Source of the DNA: Symbiodinium natans
Lineage: Eukaryota; Sar; Dinophyceae; Suessiales; Symbiodiniaceae
Reading direction: 5' to 3'
NCBI GenBank assembly: GCA_905221605.1
Contig: CAJNDS010002013.1
Coordinates: 520,377-582,876, forward strand
Length of the DNA stretch: 62,500 nucleotides
Numbering within the stretch: the first letter of the stretch is position 1; every line of letters begins with the position of its first letter. Made by a program: the position numbers and the translations under genes. Under the pieces are notes generated by a model. It did no database searches, was not told the origin of the DNA, and was given only the letters and a program-made list of their open reading frames with translations. Shown piece after piece: positions 52,179 to 61,795 of the stretch.

Positions 52179-52349
52179 CTAAAAGGGTTGAGGGTTAGGG
52201 TTTAGGGTTTAGGGTTTAGGCTTTAGGGTTTAGGGTTTAGGGTTGAGGGTTGAGGGTTGAGGGTTTAGGGTTTAGGGTTCAGGGTTTAGGGTTTAGGGTT
52301 TAGGAACCCCCAACATAGTAGCTAGCCCAGACCCCTTGGGAAGATCAAA

Positions 52350-52442
52350 TCTTGGTTGCCAAGGGCACCCTCTTTTTGGGGTTGGTTACTGTTTCAGGAA
52401 ACCTTGAACCAAAAAAGGAAAAGCGTGCCACTGGGCTGCCAA
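52350..52442. mobile_element. Family H element, copy H2 (diverged)
   Basis: CTTGGTTGCCAAGGGCACCC, TCTTTTTGGGGTTG and ACCAAAAAAGGAAAAG; the central GGGAACC phrase is altered. Confidence 0.5.
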
Positions 52443-52710
52443 GAAATGTTTCGCCATACTACTCTTGGGTCATTTGAAAAGGAACCCTTAAAGGGATCCA
52501 CTTTTTTGGATCCTCCCTAGGGGTCTGGGAGAGGGTAAAAGTGTTACCAAACCCCGAAAAGTTGGAACATCCTTATCCCCATGCCCAAAAGGTATCCTAA
52601 AGGGAATCCCAGCTCAAATCATCCTTAGCCATGTTCCAACTTGCTGGAGTTTACTGTATACCAGGGTAAGATGACCTTTTTTGTTACCCCTGAAGCTTGG
52701 TTGTCATGAA

Positions 52711-52830
52711 CAGGTTTCAGCAGTAGCCTAGGAATAAAAAATGGTACCCTTTTTGGTTTTAAGGGGGTGAATCATAACGGAACCCGACCCCCCAAAAAAG
52801 GGAAATGGGAGCCCACTCTGGGTCCGAGTA
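52711..52830. mobile_element. Family H element, copy H3
   Basis: CCTAGGAATAAAAAATGGTA, CCCTTTTTGGTTTTAAGGGG, and CCCCAAAAAAGGGAAA in family order, ending GGGTCCGAGTA. Confidence 0.82.
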
Positions 52831-53236
52831 CTTCAGAAAAGAACATAGGATTTAGTATGTGGGGCCTACGTAGGGGCCTGACTACAGCATCTGTTTGGGT
52901 AGGCTGTAAGCAACGCAAAGAGGGATGATAAGGGGAAACTCAGGAATCCTGTGGGCTCCTGTATGACAGTGGCACGTCAAGGGTTTAGGGTTTAGGGTTT
53001 AGGGTTTAGGGTTAGGGTTTAGGGTTTAGGGTTTAGGGTTTAGGGTGCTTTCTGGATACACAAATTGTCCGCAGTCTTGGTCCCGCTAGGAATAGGGTTT
53101 GGTCCTGAACCTTAAACCCACCCCTAACCCCTAAAGCCAAAAGCCACAACCTGTTTAGGGTTTAGGGTTTAGGGTTTAGGGTCTAGGGTCTAGGGTTTAG
53201 GGTTTAGGGTTTAGGCTTTAGGGTTTAGTTTTTTGG

Positions 53237-53302
53237 GCCTACACCAGCGACCGGAAGGGAACGCAGCCAGCACACACGGATTGCCTTCATCTCAAACCAA
53301 GG
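53237..53302 (+). CDS. Candidate exon, GTAAGA donor
   Basis: AYTSDRKGTQPAHTDCLHLK then PR, and CCAAGG-GTAAGA. Element H4 follows directly, placing it in the putative intron. Confidence 0.42.
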
Positions 53303-53310
53303 GTAAGAAT

Positions 53311-53423
53311 TCTAGACCCAGGAGCAACCTAGGAATAACAACAGTGCCCTTTTTGGTTTTGAGGGGGTTACAAGGGAACCCCAACCCTAAAAAAGGGAAA
53401 TAAGGGCCTACTCCCGGTCCTAG
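53311..53423. mobile_element. Family H element, copy H4
   Basis: CCTAGGAATAACAACAGTGC, CCCTTTTTGGTTTTGAGGGG and AAAAAAGGGAAATAAGGG. It starts just after a GTAAGA donor at 53303, so it may sit in an intron. Confidence 0.82.
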
Positions 53424-53471
53424 AATTGCATGGGCTGACGGCCAAGTGAAGTCTAGGGCTCAAGGTTTAAC

Positions 53472-53597
53472 TATAGGGACCTTAATAATTAGAATAGTTT
53501 TGAATTTTACTATTATTATTTCTTATTTCATTTTATTATTTTTTTGGGGGGGTAGTACATATAAGGGAAAACTAGTAGAAATTATTCCGACCCCTAC
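53472..53597. mobile_element. Family B element, copy B6
   Basis: Left TATAGGGACCTTAATAATTA, right AAATTATTCCGACCCCTA. AT-rich centre with ATT repeats and a G run. Confidence 0.85.
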
Positions 53598-53702
53598 GTT
53601 ATAGGGTTTGGCGTTCCGTCGCGGTCTACAGCGTGACAGTGACAGAAGCTTGAAGTAGAGCAAGCTCGGAACAGCTGCTGAGAGAATGCAATCTAACCTT
53701 TT

Positions 53703-53815
53703 CTAGGCCGCCCAGAAACCTAGGCTTAAAAAGGGTGCCCTTTTTTGCTTAAAGGGGCTGATAAGGGAACCTAGAGCCCCCCAAAAAAGGGAAAAAGGGT
53801 AGTACTGGGCATACT
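53703..53815. mobile_element. Family H element, copy H5
   Basis: CTAGGCCGCCCAGAAACCTA, GGTGCCCTTTTTTGCTTAAA, and CCCCAAAAAAGGGAAAAA. The left part resembles H1. Confidence 0.82.
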
Positions 53816-53890
53816 AGTTGTTTAGATCACATAACCCCAACAACTCCCAACCTGAACCCTGTAGTAGCTTGCTATTGCTTAAGGGCAACA

Positions 53891-53997
53891 CTTTGAGGTT
53901 CAGGGGTACTTGTAGGTACGGTCATAAGCAGGGCAACTATGGCTATAAACTTGCTCAGGGCCGTTGTAATCAAAATTCCTCAGTCAGTACCTCAAAG
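53891..53997. mobile_element. Family E-like element
   Basis: CTTTGAGGTTCAGGGGTACT left and AGTACCTCAAAG right; internal GGTCATAAGC...GGCTATAAAC resembles family E. Confidence 0.65.
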
Positions 53998-54154
53998 CCC
54001 TAAACCCCTAAACCCTGAAGCCTAAACCCTAAACCCTCAAGGGTTTAGGGCACAGGGAAAAGACCGCACAAGGTTTCAGGTTTAGGCTTCTATGCTTGCG
54101 CAGAGTCTCGAGCTTGCCTGGAATGCGCTTTATCATGATTTGTGATGAGCCGTG

Positions 54155-54244
54155 GAGTAGACCCTGAAAAAAAAGTATATACTTTTCAGGTAGAAGTAGC
54201 TATAACCGGAACCCAGAACCAAAGAGTATTAGAGTATAGTACTC
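54155..54244. mobile_element. Family J element, copy J2
   Basis: GAGTAGACC left, GTATAGTACTC right; AAAAGTATATACTTTTCAGG and CCGGAACCCAGAACCAAA as in J1. Confidence 0.75.
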
Positions 54245-54382
54245 CAAAACCCTAAACCCTAAACCCTAAACCCTAACCCTAAACCCTAAACCCGAAACCC
54301 TGAACCCTGAACCCTAGCCCTAAACCCAAACCCCAAACCCCAAACCCCAAACCCCAAACCCTAAACCCTAAACCCTAAACCC

Positions 54383-54493
54383 TTCTAGATGCTGCCGGAA
54401 GATCCTAGCGAACGCGAGATAGTGGAGCAACAAGGCTAGCGTTCCCACGACCACTGCAGCGACCATGTTCGGAATGTACCTTCCCGCTTGTCC
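54383..54493 (-). CDS. Candidate exon, transmembrane helix
   Basis: GQAGRYIPNMVAAVVVGTLA then LLLHYLAFARIFRQHLE: hydrophobic helix with a basic C-terminal edge, filling the island between two telomere tracts. Confidence 0.5.
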
Positions 54494-54563
54494 AATTTAG
54501 GGTTTAGGGTTTAGGGTTTAGGATTTAGGATTTAGGGTTGGGGGTTTAGGGTTTAGGGTTCTA

Positions 54564-54674
54564 AGCACGAGACCAGAACTTAAAGACAGCTGCAAATTGT
54601 TTGTTGCCATCGTCATCATAGTGCTTTTTCTCGGCTTTATGACTACTAAATGGCCGTCTATTCCGTTTTACTGA
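54564..54674 (+). CDS. Candidate terminal exon, transmembrane helix
   Basis: STRPELKDSCKLFVAIVIIV then LFLGFMTTKWPSIPFY and TGA: a clear single membrane helix near a C-terminus. Opposite strand to the 54.4 kb helix, 70 bases away. Confidence 0.5.
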   Translation, partial: STRPELKDSCKLFVAIVIIVLFLGFMTTKWPSIPFY

Positions 54675-54974
54675 CTGCTTATTTTGCGCGGTTCAGGGCA
54701 CCCCCTATATAAACCCCAAGCCCCTAGGTCCTGAGCCCTCGAACAGCTTGGGGGCACCCTAAACCCTAAACCCTAAACCCTAAACCCTGAACATTAGCGT
54801 CAAACGGCTTGGGTGGGGGCACTGGAGCCATCCGGTCCACTGCAGGTAGGTCTTCACCCGCCATGCCAGCGACTCGCCCATGGCTTGCACACGCAGGCCG
54901 GTTTTAACGGCGCAACATGCTGAGCCGATGTTCAGCTTCAGGGTTCAGGGTTCAGGGTTCAGGGTTTAGGGTTC

Positions 54975-55164
54975 GGGGTGTTTGAATGCCTGTGAAGCCG
55001 AGAGCAGCTCGCCAACCCCTGAGTTGAGGGTTTAGGACCCTAGAGCTTGAGTGCTTGGGGTTGCGGGTCAAGGCAAGAATCGAGCCATTAGCTAGCATGC
55101 CCAATAAAGCTGGGAATGAATAGGGGCTCCCCCTTTTAGCATCGCTTAGTAGCCGAGTAGCCAT
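54975..55164 (-). CDS. Candidate first exon
   Basis: From an ATG: MATRLLSDAKRGSPYSFPAL, LGMLANGSILALTRNPKHSS. Could be a signal or transit sequence; the last part enters telomere-like repeat. Confidence 0.32.
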
Positions 55165-55260
55165 CTATGTATTGTAAGGTTGACAGCTTCGTGGCGTTGG
55201 AAGCTCCGCGCAGGCACCGATCTCTACGGGGGGCTCAGACAAGGAGGACGAAGGCCGTAA

Positions 55261-55429
55261 TATAGGGGCCTTAATAAGTAGATCAGGGATTTGGGGGGGG
55301 GGGGGGGATTCTAGCACATTTATCACAGGGGCCGTACGGGAATATTGCTAGTAATTTGGGGATGATTATAGCTACACTTATACATAAACAGGGCCGTATA
55401 GGAATATGATTATTGTTCCGACCCCTATA
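55261..55429. mobile_element. Family B element, copy B7
   Basis: Left TATAGGGGCCTTAATAAGTA, right TTGTTCCGACCCCTATA. It holds an internal partial duplication: GGGCCGTACGGGAATAT and GGGCCGTATAGGAATAT about 70 bases apart. Confidence 0.85.
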
Positions 55430-55516
55430 GCAGCTGAGCAGTCGGAGGTAACCTGGCAGCTGGTGCTCATGACAGCGCTGCGCAGCCCCAGGCACGTGCG
55501 AGGTGGATGCGGATAC

Positions 55517-55641
55517 TATAGAGGCCTGAATATATTCGAATAAGGTTCTGGGGGGTTTGTAGAGTATATGCATATGTGTATATATATATATATCTAAAGG
55601 GACCCTGAAGGGAATTCTATTAGTAATCATTCCGACCCCTA
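55517..55641. mobile_element. Family B element, copy B8
   Basis: Left TATAGAGGCCTGAATATATT, right TAGTAATCATTCCGACCCCT. It lies 87 bases after B7. Confidence 0.82.
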
Positions 55642-55748
55642 CATTAGTCACACGGAGCTCTTGCAGCGGGACCGGGGGGGTGGGAGGGTTGGGAGAGCAG
55701 GCTTCGGGAGTACTTTGCTTGCAACCGAATCCCACGTAGGGGTTTTCT

Positions 55749-55849
55749 AAAAATGGGGGGGGGGGGGGGGTGCCCTTTTTTTGGTCCCTTTAGAGAGATT
55801 CTATTCTATTTGGGGTATGGTAGAAGGGGTACCCTCTATTGGGAAACGG
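55749..55849. mobile_element. Family K element, copy K2 (inverted)
   Basis: GATTCTATTCTATTTGGGGT and GGGGTACCCTCTATTGGGAA match the reverse complement of K1. A G run replaces part of the left end. Confidence 0.65.
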
Positions 55850-55946
55850 CCACATCACAACTCAACACCTTTCGAACCATATGGGTTGCTCTCAAGAGCT
55901 TATGCTAAGCTAGCTGATGTGGCTTCCTTCTGCGGCAACTCAATGT

Positions 55947-56082
55947 CACAAGGAGGGCCCCCCCCCCCCCCCATTACTATACAAACTACAGCTCTGAGGG
56001 ACTTATAACCTTCCTTAGGATCCTTTGAACCCATTTTAAGGGTTCTTATAACTCTACTTCTAATTAGGGTGGGGGCCCCTCC
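55947..56082. mobile_element. Family D element, copy D4
   Basis: CACAAGGAGGGCCC with a C run left; GGGGGCCCCTCC right. Shares AGGATCCTTTGAACCCATTT with D1. Confidence 0.82.
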
Positions 56083-56122
56083 AACCCGAAGCCTTAAACC
56101 CTAAACCCTTATTTTTTATTTT

Positions 56123-56143
56123 AAGTACCCATGAACCTTCAAG
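56123..56143. mobile_element. Family E right-end fragment
   Basis: AGTACCCATGAACCTTCAAG lies directly against the left end of A5, so A5 probably inserted into or beside an older E copy. Confidence 0.55.
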
Positions 56144-56144
56144 T

Positions 56145-56352
56145 CTACTATTTGCTTAAGAACCCCCCCAAAACAAAAACAAACACATAAAAATAATAAT
56201 AATAATAATAATAACAATCATCATCATCATCATCATCATCGTCATAGTAATAATAATAATAGTTGTGAAGCCTATATTGCCCTTATAAGGAATCATATTT
56301 CCAAATTTTTTTTTGGGGGGAAGGGGGGGGGGAGCTCTTCAGCAAATAGTAG
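56145..56352. mobile_element. Family A element, copy A5
   Basis: Ends CTACTATTTGCTTAAGAACC and inverse, flanked by AAGT on both sides. The centre contains (AAT)n and (CAT)n microsatellites and the family phrase GCCCTTATAAGGAA. A Family E end abuts it on the left. Confidence 0.9.
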
Positions 56353-56354
56353 AA

Positions 56355-56441
56355 GTAGTTCCGAAACAAACGCCATTGCCTGCGGAGCCTTCCGCGGTCG
56401 CTGTCCCCGTGGCGGCGGCATCAGCACACCTTCATTCGGGT
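56355..56441 (+). CDS. Candidate exon, Pro/Ala-rich linker
   Basis: VVPKQTPLPAEPSAVAVPVA then AASAHLHSG, immediately after element A5. Confidence 0.38.
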
Positions 56442-56519
56442 TTAGGGTTTAGGGTTTGGGGTTTGGAGTTTGGGGTTTGGGGTTTAGGGTTTAGGGTTTA
56501 GGGTGGACAGTCTAGAAAA

Positions 56520-57195
56520 GATGCTTCCCGGTCATGGAACTGCGGGATCTGGGGACACGATGCTGCATTGTACTGTCAGCTCTTCACACCATCCTTCTCT
56601 CTGTAACTCTGTAAGGTTTTAAGCAAGGGTTTATCGTGTAAACCCTAAACCATAAACCTTAAACTGGACTACCCCAACCCTGTCCAAGCCTCCGATAGGG
56701 TTTAGGGGTTCAGGGTGTAGGGGTTTGGGGTTTAGGGCCTTGGGTTTAGGAGTTTCGGGTCCAGGAACAAACACAACCCAAAATGAAAGGGTGCATCGAG
56801 GGTTGAGAGTTCGTCGGGCCAGGACCCACGAAAAACATGCAAATGCGGGGTCATGCCCTTGAGGGCCCTAAACCCTAAACCCTAAACCCTAAACCCTAAA
56901 CCCTAAACCCTAAACCCTAAACCCTGAACCCTAAACCCTAAACCCTAAACCCTAAACCCTAAACCCTAAACCCTAAACCCTAAACCCTAAACCCTAAACC
57001 CTAAGCCATCGGCTGTCTTGTGCATCAAGGTTACCGCGAAAAGTCAGCTTTGAGGGCTTTCGGGGCTCTTAGGTGTAGGGCTCCAAACCCTAAACCCTAA
57101 ACCCTAAACCCTAAACATGCAGGGAATGTTGCACTCAGGAGTAAGCCAGAGCCAAAGATTCCCCTGCCTCAGCGACCCCCAACGAACCCCGAACC
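56520..57195. other. No supported gene; telomere arrays and short islands
   Basis: Islands here have no distinctive frame; a long C-strand array occupies 56866-57004. Confidence 0.5.
56866..57004. repeat. Telomere-type array (CCCTAAA)n
   Basis: About nineteen units with a single CCCTGAA. Confidence 0.95.
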
Positions 57196-57477
57196 TTGGG
57201 ATGCTCCCCGTTATCCTAAACCCTAAACCCTAAACCCTAAACCCTAAACCCTAAACCCTAAATCCTAACCCTAACCCCTAAACCCTAAACCCTAAACCCC
57301 AAACCCTAAACGCTAAACCTTAATAGGGATGATGGAGGGGGTACTAGAATAAGGTCTGTCAGATTCTAGTACCCCCCCCCCCCCCTATTATAATCCCTAT
57401 CAAGGACTGTTCGATTCTAGTATCTCTGTATGATAATCTCTATTGAGGACTCTTAGTAGAAGGGGGGAACATCCCAA
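57196..57477. mobile_element. Family C element C1, split by a telomere tract
   Basis: Left end TTGGGATGCTCCCCGTTATC and right end inverse TTGGGATGTTCCCCCC enclose 57214-57319, a run of CCCTAAA units. In C3 and C4 the same point continues directly as CTAACAGTCCTGAATA or close to it. C1 also contains internal inverted copies of TCTAGTA. Confidence 0.78.
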
Positions 57478-57761
57478 CCCCAACCCAACAATCAGGCCCC
57501 CAAAAAGCACAGCTTTTGGGTTGGCAGTGTCTGCAGGGGGGGGGGGGGGGGGGGGGGAGGGGAGTTGCCTAAACCCTAAACCCTAAACCCCAAACCCTAA
57601 ACGCCCTAAACCCTGAACCCTGAACCCGAAGACCGATGCCAAGGGCAGGGCTAACAGCGAGGTTTGGGATGACTTCTTCTCGGGCCCTTCGGGAGCCACA
57701 AAGCGCTTCAGAGAGCCGAAGCAGCAGGGCCAACGCGGGAGAGTGACCCTAAACCCTAAAC

Positions 57762-57886
57762 CTACCAGTTGTTTAAGAGCCCCTCCCCAAAAAATGTATT
57801 TAAAAAAAAGGAAAAACATGATCCTTGTTAAGGGGAATAATAGGGATTATCAGTTTCTATTCTTTTGGAGTTCTTAAGCAGATGAG
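57762..57886. mobile_element. Family A element, copy A6
   Basis: Left end CTACCAGTTGTTTAAGAGCC, right end reading TTCTTAAGCAGATGAG. Its left edge directly meets a telomere tract. Confidence 0.65.
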
Positions 57887-57907
57887 AGAAACACTAAATT
57901 CTGAACC

Positions 57908-58000
57908 TCGGGATGCTCCCCTTGTACGAACGAACAGTCCGGTAAAAGGGCATACTAGAATCCCGGTTAAGGACTGTTAGTATCAGGGGAAACATCCCAA
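57908..58000. mobile_element. Family C element, copy C2
   Basis: Left TCGGGATGCTCCCCTTGTAC with GAACAGTCC, right inverse TTGGGATGTTTCCCCTGATA with CTAACAGTCC. Uninterrupted. Confidence 0.85.
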
Positions 58001-58140
58001 CCCTAAACCCTAAACAGCAAACCCTGGCTGCCTTGGGGGGTTTGGGGCGCAGGGGCGGACGGGCGGCAGGGGCTGAGAACCTAACCTGGGTGAATATGTT
58101 GGCCTGTCTTACGTAGGTACATACTGACAAAAACTAAAAG

Positions 58141-59640
58141 GTCCATTATTTCGGGAACCTGCCTCACAGGACTTCAGGGATTGAGGCGCTAGTAATTGGT
58201 GCCATCCTCCTGGCTATAGCTTCCATCCACACAAATGGGAGGCGGTTTAGGGTTGCGGGAGATCTCTCATCCCGAAACCTCCAATCTCTTCCGCAGCTCC
58301 TAAAACCCTGCGCACGTCACTAACCCCCCCCCCCAGGAAAAAAGAACATGAATGAACAAAAAAAACAAACCCCAAACCCTAAAACCGCAAACCCTAAAAC
58401 CCTAAGTAACCTCAGAGAACGGCCTGCTGCCAATTTTTCGTCTGAATCAGGCAGCATTCTTCTAATCCGTCGAGAGCCTGTTGCCCTCAAGCGATTGACT
58501 GCAAGCTTTCACCCAAATGCCTAAAACCTTAAACCCCGATACTCTGCTGAACCTTAGGGTTTAGGGTTTAGGGTTTAGGGTTTAGGGTTTAGGGTTTAGG
58601 GTGTAGGGTGTAGGGTGTAGGGTGTAGGGTTTAGGGTGTAGGGTTTAGGGTTTAGGGTTTAGGGTTTAGGGTTTATGGTTTAGGGTTTAGGGTTTCGGGT
58701 CCCCAAAAAACTCTGTTATATGGCTTAGGGGCTTAGGGTTTACAGGGCTGGGGGAGTCAGATCCTGGGCCAGGCGTGAACCGCTCACTGGTGTGCCTCTC
58801 GGGAATGTTTCTGTCGCTTTGTCTGGTGGCTTTAGGGCTTAGGGTTTAGGGTTTAGGGGGTATAGGGTATTAGGTTTAGGGTTTAGGGTTTAGGGTTTAG
58901 GGGCTAAAGATTCAAACCCTGCACCCTATCTATGTACGCCCCAAACCCTAAACCCTAAACCCTAAATCCCAAAGTCGTTCTTAAGGCTGAGGCGGGATAA
59001 CACTTCCGAACCTCGGTTCACCTAGGGTTTTGGGTTTGGGAAGTGGGGTCTAAGGTTTAGAACGTGGAGTTGACGGGCTTAGGGTGTCAGGTAGAGGAGC
59101 AAGGGTTTATGAATCGGAGTTTAGGGTTTCTGGCGTTTAGGGTGTAGGAGATGGGGCTTAGGGCTCATAGGATTTAACTGACTTAGTCACCCTAACCCCG
59201 ATTTCAACTTCAGGAAGCGAGTTCTCAGGCGTACCTCAGGTAATTAAGGGATAAGTAAGGTTCCGAAGAGCCTTAGAAGAAGGACCGTTTCGGGTTACGG
59301 GCTTCGAGTTGAGCACTCTAGGGGTCTATGGAGGAACCCGCTGCTCGACTCGGGGGGGTTTTGAGGATAGCTCCGTAGCCCTAAATCCGGTAACCTGTAC
59401 CCTAAAGCCACCGAAAGGAACCCTCAGCCCCGGAAAGATCAAACTCCCTAAGCTCCAGCGCCGCTTCGGGCCCTAAACCCTAAACCCTAAACCCTAAACC
59501 CTAAACCCTAAACCCTAAACCCTAAATCCTAAACCCTAAACCCTAAACCCTAAACCCTAAACCCTAAACCCTAAACCCTAAAGGGCACTCGAAATGCCCT
59601 AGGAGGTCACTCCAGGTCGCGCAAGACGACTCTGCAATTT
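58141..59640. other. No supported gene; unique segments and telomere arrays
   Basis: Includes arrays at 58557-58690 (with TGTAGGG variants) and 59470-59582. Unique sequence at 58140-58540 and 58980-59460 shows no frame I would defend. Confidence 0.5.
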
Positions 59641-59664
59641 AGGGTTTAGGGTTTAGGGTTTACG

Positions 59665-59832
59665 GTTTAGGGTTTCTTCCAGGTGCGCGCCGCGACCAGA
59701 GACTCCATAAGGGTTTTCGTCAAGCTCCTCATCTTGCAAATCACGTCCTGGCGGTTCGTTCTCTGGCACCCCACTTGGTCGGTGCTGCGACACGGAAAGA
59801 CCGCCTGGAGAGAGCTCTTCTTGCTCGAGCTC
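59665..59832 (-). CDS. Candidate exon, acidic/Pro, strong acceptor
   Basis: CTTCTTCTTCCACAG acceptor, then about 55 codons: ELEQEELSPGGLSVSQHRPS, GVPENEPPGRDLQDEELDEN, PYGVSGRGAHLEE. The best acceptor in the window leads straight into this acidic, disordered-type frame. Two other frames are open here but are far less balanced. Confidence 0.5.
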
Positions 59833-60082
59833 CTGTGGAAGAAGAAGCCCCACGAAAACTCACAGAGCCCTACTGTATGTTTAAAGCCCCTACAAAAGCT
59901 GAAAACAAACCCCAAACTCTAAACCCTAAACCTCAAACCTCAAACCCGAAGCCCCAAGCCCCAAGCCTAAGCTGTCCCAAAAAGCCAAGCCAGGACCAGG
60001 CGCGAAAGAGAGGCAGCAAGACTTGCCGCTTCTTAACCGGGAGTTGGGGAAGTGCCTTATATACATGACTGACCCCTACTTA

Positions 60083-60187
60083 GGGCCTGAATACCCTAGC
60101 CCAAAAAAGGGTAACCATTTATGTGTAATTGGATTATATGCAATTTAAAAAGGTTAAAGGTTAACTACCCAGCTCCTAAGCCCATAA
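60083..60187. mobile_element. Family I element, copy I2
   Basis: AATACCCTAGCCCAAAAAAG, then AAAAGGTTAAAGGTTAACTA, CCCAGCTCCTAAG. The ends CTTAGGGCCTG/CTTAGGAGCTG are weak inverted repeats. Confidence 0.72.
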
Positions 60188-60445
60188 AACGGCTGTTAAA
60201 AGGGGTTTAGGGTTTAGGGTTTAGGGATATGATCCCCTCAAAACGGTATCTGGAACAGGGCCTATGAGGTGCCTTCCGTATGATCCCTTGAAAAGGGTGT
60301 ATTCTAAGGGGAGTAAGAGATACCTCAGTTGCATATATGTATATATAGTTGTTAATTTATCTATTTATGTATCTGTATATATATATATGTAGTATGTATG
60401 TATGTATGTAGGTACGGTAGGTTGGTCTGTACGTATGTACGTATG

Positions 60446-60652
60446 TATGCATGCATCCCCCAATTCCCGAGCTGTGACGAAGAACTCGTGAGGAAAGACA
60501 ACTCAAGGACACCAGGCATCCCGGAAAGCCCCAAAAACCTTTTCAGTGATGGACCTTTGGCGTGGCTTTTACAGAGCTTAAGGTGTGCACGCCATTGCAA
60601 ACGATGTGTTGAGGCATTCTTCAAAAAACGTGAGTTTTCCAGGAGAGTCTAA
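60446..60652 (+). CDS. Candidate terminal exon, Cys/His
   Basis: After a GTATGTAC microsatellite: PSCDEELVRKDNSRTPGIPE, SPKNLFSDGPLAWLLQSL, RCARHCKRCVEAFFKKREF and a TAA. The C-x3-C-x2-C cluster may bind metal. Confidence 0.4.
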   Translation, partial: YACIPQFPSCDEELVRKDNSRTPGIPESPKNLFSDGPLAWLLQSLRCARHCKRCVEAFFKKREFSRRV

Positions 60653-60853
60653 CCCGGAAACCCTAAATTAACCCTAAACCCTAAACCCTAAACCCTAAAC
60701 CCTAAACCCTAAACCCTAAACCCTAAACCCTGCAAGAGGCTTAGGGGTTCGGAGATTAGGGGGTTTTTAACGCGGCGAGGCCTGCTGGTACCGGAGTTGG
60801 GTCTTCAGCTTGGACGAGTCCTGGCAGATGAAGGCTAGGGGCGGGGGGGGGAG

Positions 60854-60989
60854 GTTTAGGGTTTAGGGTTTAGGGTTTAGGGTTTAGGGGTTTAGGGTTT
60901 AGGGTTTAGGGTTTAGGGTTTAGGGTTTAGGGTTTAGGGTTTAGGGTTTAGGGTTTAGGGTTTAGGGTTTAGGGTTTAGGGTTTAGGGT
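60854..60989. repeat. Telomere-type array (TTTAGGG)n
   Basis: About nineteen units with one TTTAGGGG slip. Confidence 0.95.
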
Positions 60990-61094
60990 AGCTGCGGCGT
61001 CCGATATTGTGGCCAAGGCGATTCCCAATGTGTGCCACACACACACACAGACTCACACTCACACACACACACACACCAGGGGACTATATATACC

Positions 61095-61196
61095 TTAGGA
61101 TGTCCCCCCTTATTCTAACAGTCCTGAATAGGGGTTATAATGCGTACTGTAATCCCGATTAAGGAGCTGCTAGTATGTATAAGGGGGACAGCCCAA
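61095..61196. mobile_element. Family C element, copy C3
   Basis: Left TTAGGATGTCCCCCCTTATT then CTAACAGTCCTGAATA; right end TAAGGGGGACAGCCCAA. Uninterrupted. Confidence 0.83.
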
Positions 61197-61402
61197 CATA
61201 TAAACCCTAAACCCTAAACCCTAAACACTAAACCCGAAACTCATACCTTGAACCACAAACTTCGGGGTTGGGTTGGGCACAGGGTAAGGATGGCCCCAAA
61301 CCTTACAGGGCCCCCAAAGCGGGTTGGGGTACCCGATAGCCCTAAACCCTAAACCCTAAACCCTAAACCCTAAACCCTAAACCCTAAACCCTAAGTAACC
61401 CC

Positions 61403-61502
61403 CGTGTGTCGGCGTGTCCGGCCTGTCGGGACAGCGACTTTGGATCCAGAACGTTGGGAATCAGCTCTGCGCCTCGGCCGGCACATCTGAATCAAGCTGC
61501 AG
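61403..61502 (+). CDS. Candidate exon, CxxC, GTAGGG donor
   Basis: RVSACPACRDSDFGSRTLG then ISSAPRPAHLNQAA and GCAG-GTAGGG, where the donor GT is the first base pair of the telomere tract. Confidence 0.42.
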
Positions 61503-61534
61503 GTAGGGTTTAGGGTTTAGGGTTTAGGGTTTAG

Positions 61535-61625
61535 GGTTTGGGGTTTGGGGTTTGGGGTTTGGGGTTTGGGGTTTGGGGTTCGGGGTTCGGGGTTTGGGGT
61601 TTGGGGTTTCGGGTTTCGGGTTTGG
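61535..61625. repeat. Variant array (TTTGGGG)n
   Basis: A block of TTTGGGG heptamers with two TTCGGGG and two TTTCGGG units, embedded in TTTAGGG. Frames run open through it because it lacks TAG. Confidence 0.9.
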
Positions 61626-61795
61626 GGTTAAGTGCCAAACCCCAAACCCCAATCGCAAGGGCCTCTTCAGTGTTGAGAGAAACTGCTGGTTATTCATGCT
61701 CAAGTATGGAACTTCACACATTTCGAAAGCTTACACCATAAACATCAAACCCTAAGTCACAAAACCCCAAGCCCTAACCCCATATATCCTACATG

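Noticed and set aside
55283-55735. 150-codon minus-strand frame
   Set aside because: It runs through elements B7 and B8, their inverted ends and AT repeats; length is within chance.
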